From Pararge aegeria (Eukaryota > Arthropoda > Insecta > Lepidoptera > Nymphalidae): DNA of 64,000 nucleotides. The notes under the pieces were generated by a model that was given only the letters and a program-made list of their open reading frames with translations, was not told where the DNA came from and ran no database searches. How positions within the stretch are numbered: position 1 is the stretch's first letter; the number at the start of each line of letters is the position of its first letter. A program made the position numbers and the translations under genes. The stretch covers positions 4,154,001-4,218,000 of the forward strand of contig NC_053197.1 of assembly GCF_905163445.1 (NCBI RefSeq), in the 5' to 3' direction. This document shows, one piece after another, positions 62,049 through 64,000 of this stretch.

Positions 62049-63070
62049 TTGTTGCGAAATTATATATTTTTTTCATCATTTCCATTAAACAATCTTCCTG
62101 TTTGAGGATGCCGGTTTGAAAAATGGATCATAATTCTGTTTTTCGTTTTTGCTTATAACAAAAGATATCCGCTCTGTTTGATGTTCGAAGCACTGAAGGA
62201 TGTGTACCAAATGCTAGCCGGGATTCCAGTGATTTATTGGCTCTTCGATAATTTGAAGTCAGAGCTCACAGCTCGTATTCTAGTAAAAATATCGGCATTG
62301 ACGTTGGAAAGTAATGTAGGTGTGCGATCGGATTCACACGTGTGCGATGTTCTTAGAATTATATGCCTTTGATAAAATGGCATGTGTTTTGTGCTACGTC
62401 GCGCGGTAAAGTTCGTGATTCAGAAACAGGACCTATTCCTGTTTCTTACGAAACTCGTCGGATATAGTCCAACGAACATGTGTTACGTGTTGTGAACTGT
62501 AGTTTAAAGCTTCTAAAGCGTACTAAAGCTTCACCACCTTCAAGAATATAGTCTGCATTCTCGTCGAAAACAATGCCTACGGGAGGTTCCTATAATTATA
62601 TTTCTTTGTGAAAACACCATGCATCGCGTAAACAAGCTCATTTGAATAGTTTCGATACGTGTTGAATATACACCGACGAATATGGCCTACGTTGCGTGCA
62701 ATATTTTCAGCTTCTTTATTCGGCTTCACATTCGTTAATATTGGCGTTTGAAAATAATTTACCGAATAATTTACGCGTGTAGTGTGAGAAGAGCACAAAA
62801 GATCCTGGAGGGTCGAAGTGCATCCGCTGAAGCGGGCCTCATTACAAGATAGAAGATTACGCGTGTAGAATATTCCTATGATTATATAATCCCTTGTGTT
62901 AACTGTTTGTTTAATATAAATTTCTTAAATCCGCTTTAAAATCATCTCATTTCATCTTTTAACCGATTTTCAAAACTTTGAGGTAATCAATCTACGGGAT
63001 CCATGTATAGGTGCAAAATGTTCATTGAAGAATTTTTGTTTGAGCCAAATCTAATATTTTTTTATTTTGG
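62049..63070. other. Unassigned sequence
   Basis: No supported gene. AGAAACAGGA (62422-62431) and TCCTGTTTCT (62437-62446) form a perfect 10 bp hairpin. Confidence 0.5.
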
Positions 63071-63079
63071 TCAGTATGT

Positions 63080-63300
63080 CTGTATCCTGTTAAGATAGAT
63101 ACAGACATCCGTCTGTATATATCTTATTAGGAGATACGCGGTGAAAATCCTTATTTATTTCCTGAAAACAACTAAATGAATTAAAACGAATCTTGGTATA
63201 ATTTGAAGAAGGACATAGGATACTTTTCATACCGAAATTAACGTACATTTGCTTGGGAGAGAGGATGTAGGTATTGACGATTTGGTAAAACTAAACCGCC
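63080..63300 (+). repeat. Possible Helitron-like body
   Basis: GAAGAAGGACATAGGATACT, TTTCATACCGAAATTAACGT and GGGAGAGAGGATGTAGGTAT resemble the middle of the first Helitron subfamily (TAGGATACTTTTTATCCCGA, GGGAGAGGGGATG). Ends were not found. Confidence 0.45.
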
Positions 63301-63734
63301 TAAAATAGCGATATTCTTGGTAGTCGAATACATTTTGTAAATTTCTATGTATTGTTAGATGGAAATGAACGGTTTGCGTTAAATTATGACTTTTGTAATG
63401 CTTATGTAAATGCGCTATATTACAATGTAATTAGTAGTTCTAAACGTGGCTAATGGTAGTTTGTATGCTATTACTTAGGTACCAGGTACGTCCTTAAAAG
63501 TGTGTGTAGCTTCTTATTCTTTTTATTATGTCTAGGTGTGTAGCGTGTAAATGAAAACTGAAATAATACTTCACAGGCTTTGCATTATGTAAGTATTGTC
63601 TCCGAGACCTATCTTTGAAACTGAAAACCTAATAGTATTTGAGTATAGTTTTTACTGAAATAAATCAGATACAGCCCTAACATAACTTGCAAAATTAAAA
63701 TAATGTGACTCCTGTTATTTTATTAGGTACGTGT
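63301..63734. other. Unassigned sequence
   Basis: No supported feature. Confidence 0.5.
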
Positions 63735-63850
63735 TGCGTAGCGTAGCTACTATGCGCGTGTCGGTATTTTATCTTCAATAGGGTTGTCGTTTGTATAGAA
63801 TAATAATTATGCTTCTTTTCATTTAATATTTTTACCACGGTGATTCCTTA
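63735..63850 (+). repeat. Direct repeat, copy 2
   Basis: GCGTAGCGTAGCTACTATGC, TATCTTCAATAGGGTTGTCG and CACGGTGATTCCTTA match 61932-62048. Confidence 0.8.
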
Positions 63851-64000
63851 TGAAATATACTTACGCATCCTTCAATATTATTTTGCGATTCTGTTACACG
63901 TTGTATACAAGTACAACATCTGATAATATTTATTTTGCAAACTTTCTTCTTTTTACCGTTATTGTTTTGTTTTTCAGTTATAATTTACGGAATGGTGATG

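Overview
This looks like a gene-free, repeat-rich stretch of a lepidopteran (probably butterfly) nuclear genome. It is AT-rich, no open frame exceeds about 142 codons, and I recognise no host exon, real tRNA, rRNA, CRISPR or bacterial feature. The organism call rests on the repeats: tRNA-derived SINEs of the kind abundant in butterflies (one resembles the Heliconius 'Metulj' SINEs as I remember them), RTE-type LINE 3' ends ending in ATG/CAT triplets, and AT-rich Helitrons that start near CTACTAATATTATAAA and end in CTAG. Family names come from memory and could not be checked against a library.

Working labels. SINE-A: Metulj-like, B box GGTTCGATTCC, tail ending TCGTAGTATATTTATTTA. SINE-B: tRNA head followed by a CACTTGC...GGTGAAGG body and a (GAT)n tail. 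SINE-C: head CTCCCTGGC...GTGAGCGC, body ending in the AAGGGCTAACCTG region. Repeat D: unclassified, with the core ATGCTTATTTCTGCCGCC. Repeat E: unclassified, with the core GCAGATTCYACCGAGAAGAG. Family F: 5'-flank repeat with core AAATTTAAATTTCAGATGAAG. Repeats G and H: minor dispersed families.

Layout. 0.1-1.0 kb is a decayed tandem array of about 224 bp units related to family F, which recurs six times over 4.3-8.2 kb. 3.0-4.1 kb is a nested stack: a SINE-C broken by a repeat E and by a long-TIR MITE, then a 50-bp-arm foldback and an RTE C-terminus. 11.0-12.5 kb is a 1,517 bp hAT-like element with a perfect 8 bp target duplication and GTCTTG subterminal repeats. 13-19 kb is mostly SINE-B, SINE-A, Helitron and SINE-C copies. 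20-27 kb holds Helitrons, an RTE copy with an 18 bp target duplication and a broken RT C-terminus. 27-50 kb continues the mosaic with long unassigned AT-rich gaps. 51-64 kb has the best RTE 3' end, a SINE-B carrying a template-switch-like hairpin, conserved LINE 3' hairpins, a small hAT-like MITE with a perfect 8 bp duplication, and an unexplained direct repeat.

There are no interacting genes to describe: the window is a record of successive transposon insertions. The most interesting pieces are four copies of a Penelope-like repeat with a hammerhead-ribozyme-like core and covarying stem II, the hAT-like element with hexamer subterminal repeats, and several near-perfect hairpins inside transposon copies that look like template-switch mutations. 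All boundaries are by eye and may be off by 5-30 bases unless a target duplication fixes them.
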